From assembly GCA_009741485.1 (NCBI GenBank), contig CM019216.1, forward strand, positions 41,822,872 to 41,886,871: a DNA stretch of 64,000 bases, in the 5' to 3' direction. Each line of letters opens with the position of its first letter. Within the stretch, counting starts at the first letter, position 1. The notes beneath the pieces were generated by a model that saw only the letters and a program-made list of their open reading frames with translations, had not been told where the DNA came from and ran no database searches. This document shows, one piece after another, positions 63,201 to 64,000 of the stretch. This DNA comes from Malurus cyaneus samueli. Lineage: Eukaryota; Chordata; Aves; Passeriformes; Maluridae. The position numbers and the translations under genes are program-made.

Positions 63201-64000
63201 CTTATCTTCCACAAATCCTCTTATCCTCCATGAACTAACTAGGTTATCACAGAAAAGTAAAAAAATGTGGATTTTTGAACAGTTTAGCTCCCTTGAAAAA
63301 GCACTGCAGCATTGTACCACCTATACTTTGAGAAAAAAACGGGGCCATGCTCATGCACAACCAAGCATATAAAACAGCTGAAAAAATTGTGTTTTACCTA
63401 ATGAAGGTTAACACATACCGTATGAAGGCTCATTTCTTCTTTTTAGGGTAATGGTTTGTTGCAAGTGTGCATTATTTCCTGAAGTAGGGATCTGAGCTCA
63501 GTTCACCTTGATCGCTTTTGAAATACCAGGGTTAACGGGGATTTCAGGCTCTGTGCTGCCCCGTGGGCATCATTTAAAGCTCCCCATGGAGAAAAGTCAA
63601 TTGAGAGTGAGTAGCTGGAGGAAGCAATTTAGCTGTATTACTTCCAGCATGAGCTCAGCATGTGGAAGTGGAAGCCAGGAAAGGCAGAAACAGTAAATAC
63701 TGTGCAGGTCAGGTACAGGGGATCGCTCCAGCTCTGTGGGAGCAGATCTGCAGTGTAAGCTGGGAGAAGGAAGAGGAGAGCTGGCTGCAGTTTTCAGGCA
63801 CAGGGACAGAGCTCAGAACCACCCCAGCCTCCTGAGCCACAGGGCTGCTCTCACAGTTTGAGCCTGGGAAAAATATTCCTCTGCTCTGGCTCCCTGATAC
63901 CAGGTTACCATTTCGACATCAGCTGTACAGCAAGAAAACCTCTACTGGCTTGTGCATCAGTATTTCCCCTCTCCACTTGAGTACAATTCTCTATTCTCAG
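60273..64000 (-). other. METTL24: METTL24 last intron (partial)
   Basis: Sequence upstream of the METTL24 last exon on the minus strand. No further exon with METTL24-like sequence and valid splice borders was recognised, in keeping with the long introns of this gene in other vertebrates. It contains an A-rich tract (61093-61215). Short ORFs on both strands carry no recognisable domain. Confidence 0.75.
61093..61215. repeat. Long A-rich tract with C interruptions
   Basis: About 120 bases of almost pure A and C, including adenine runs of about 25 and 23 separated by a single C (61153-61201) and flanked by AAACCCC/CAAACAAC-type words. No retroelement body or target-site duplication is evident beside it. 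Length is probably unreliable in any assembly. Confidence 0.9.

Overview
The window looks like vertebrate nuclear DNA, most likely from a bird or another sauropsid. The recognisable interspersed repeats are 5'-truncated CR1 LINE tails, and the exons encode proteins very close to vertebrate orthologues, with kilobase introns between them. No bacterial, phage, CRISPR or tRNA/rRNA feature was found. The main identifiable gene is CDC40 (PRP17), a splicing factor with seven WD40 repeats. It lies on the + strand in 15 coding exons from 14126 to 50323. I joined the exons by hand: they total 1746 nt including the stop (581 aa), every junction keeps frame, and all 14 introns are GT-AG.

Layout: (1) 1-12280 is AT-rich non-coding sequence with homopolymer tracts and no supported exon. 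From the known order WASF1-CDC40-METTL24 (human 6q21) it is probably a 5' intron of WASF1, transcribed leftward. (2) 12285-14445 is a CpG island that serves as a head-to-head promoter. It holds a CCAAT box, a GC box, a YY1/TISU-like AAGATGGCG site, a ZNF143/Staf-like site, a long alternating pyrimidine-purine tract, a G-run cluster and a good minus-strand splice donor (at 13168/13167) that may end the first non-coding exon of WASF1. (3) 14126-50323 is CDC40, with one CR1-like old repeat and three short CR1 pieces in introns 3 and 4, a 30-bp tandem duplication in intron 6, and a single N at 23161 flanked by two identical 67-bp copies, which looks like an assembly seam. (4) 50324-51120 is the CDC40 3' UTR region with two AATAAA signals. 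(5) 51.1-59.9 kb is intergenic, with one antisense CR1 copy and an 8-bp tandem repeat. (6) 59958-60272 on the minus strand is the last coding exon of METTL24, which converges on CDC40. The rest of the window is its intron, including a long A-rich tract.

The genes do not form a functional pathway. CDC40 acts in the second step of pre-mRNA splicing, METTL24 is a predicted FkbM-type methyltransferase, and WASF1 (if present) is an actin regulator; they are linked by conserved synteny. I found no sign of an undescribed biological system. The most useful second-look items are the assembly duplication, the promoter architecture with its 20-codon upstream ORF, and the divergent acidic N-terminus of CDC40.
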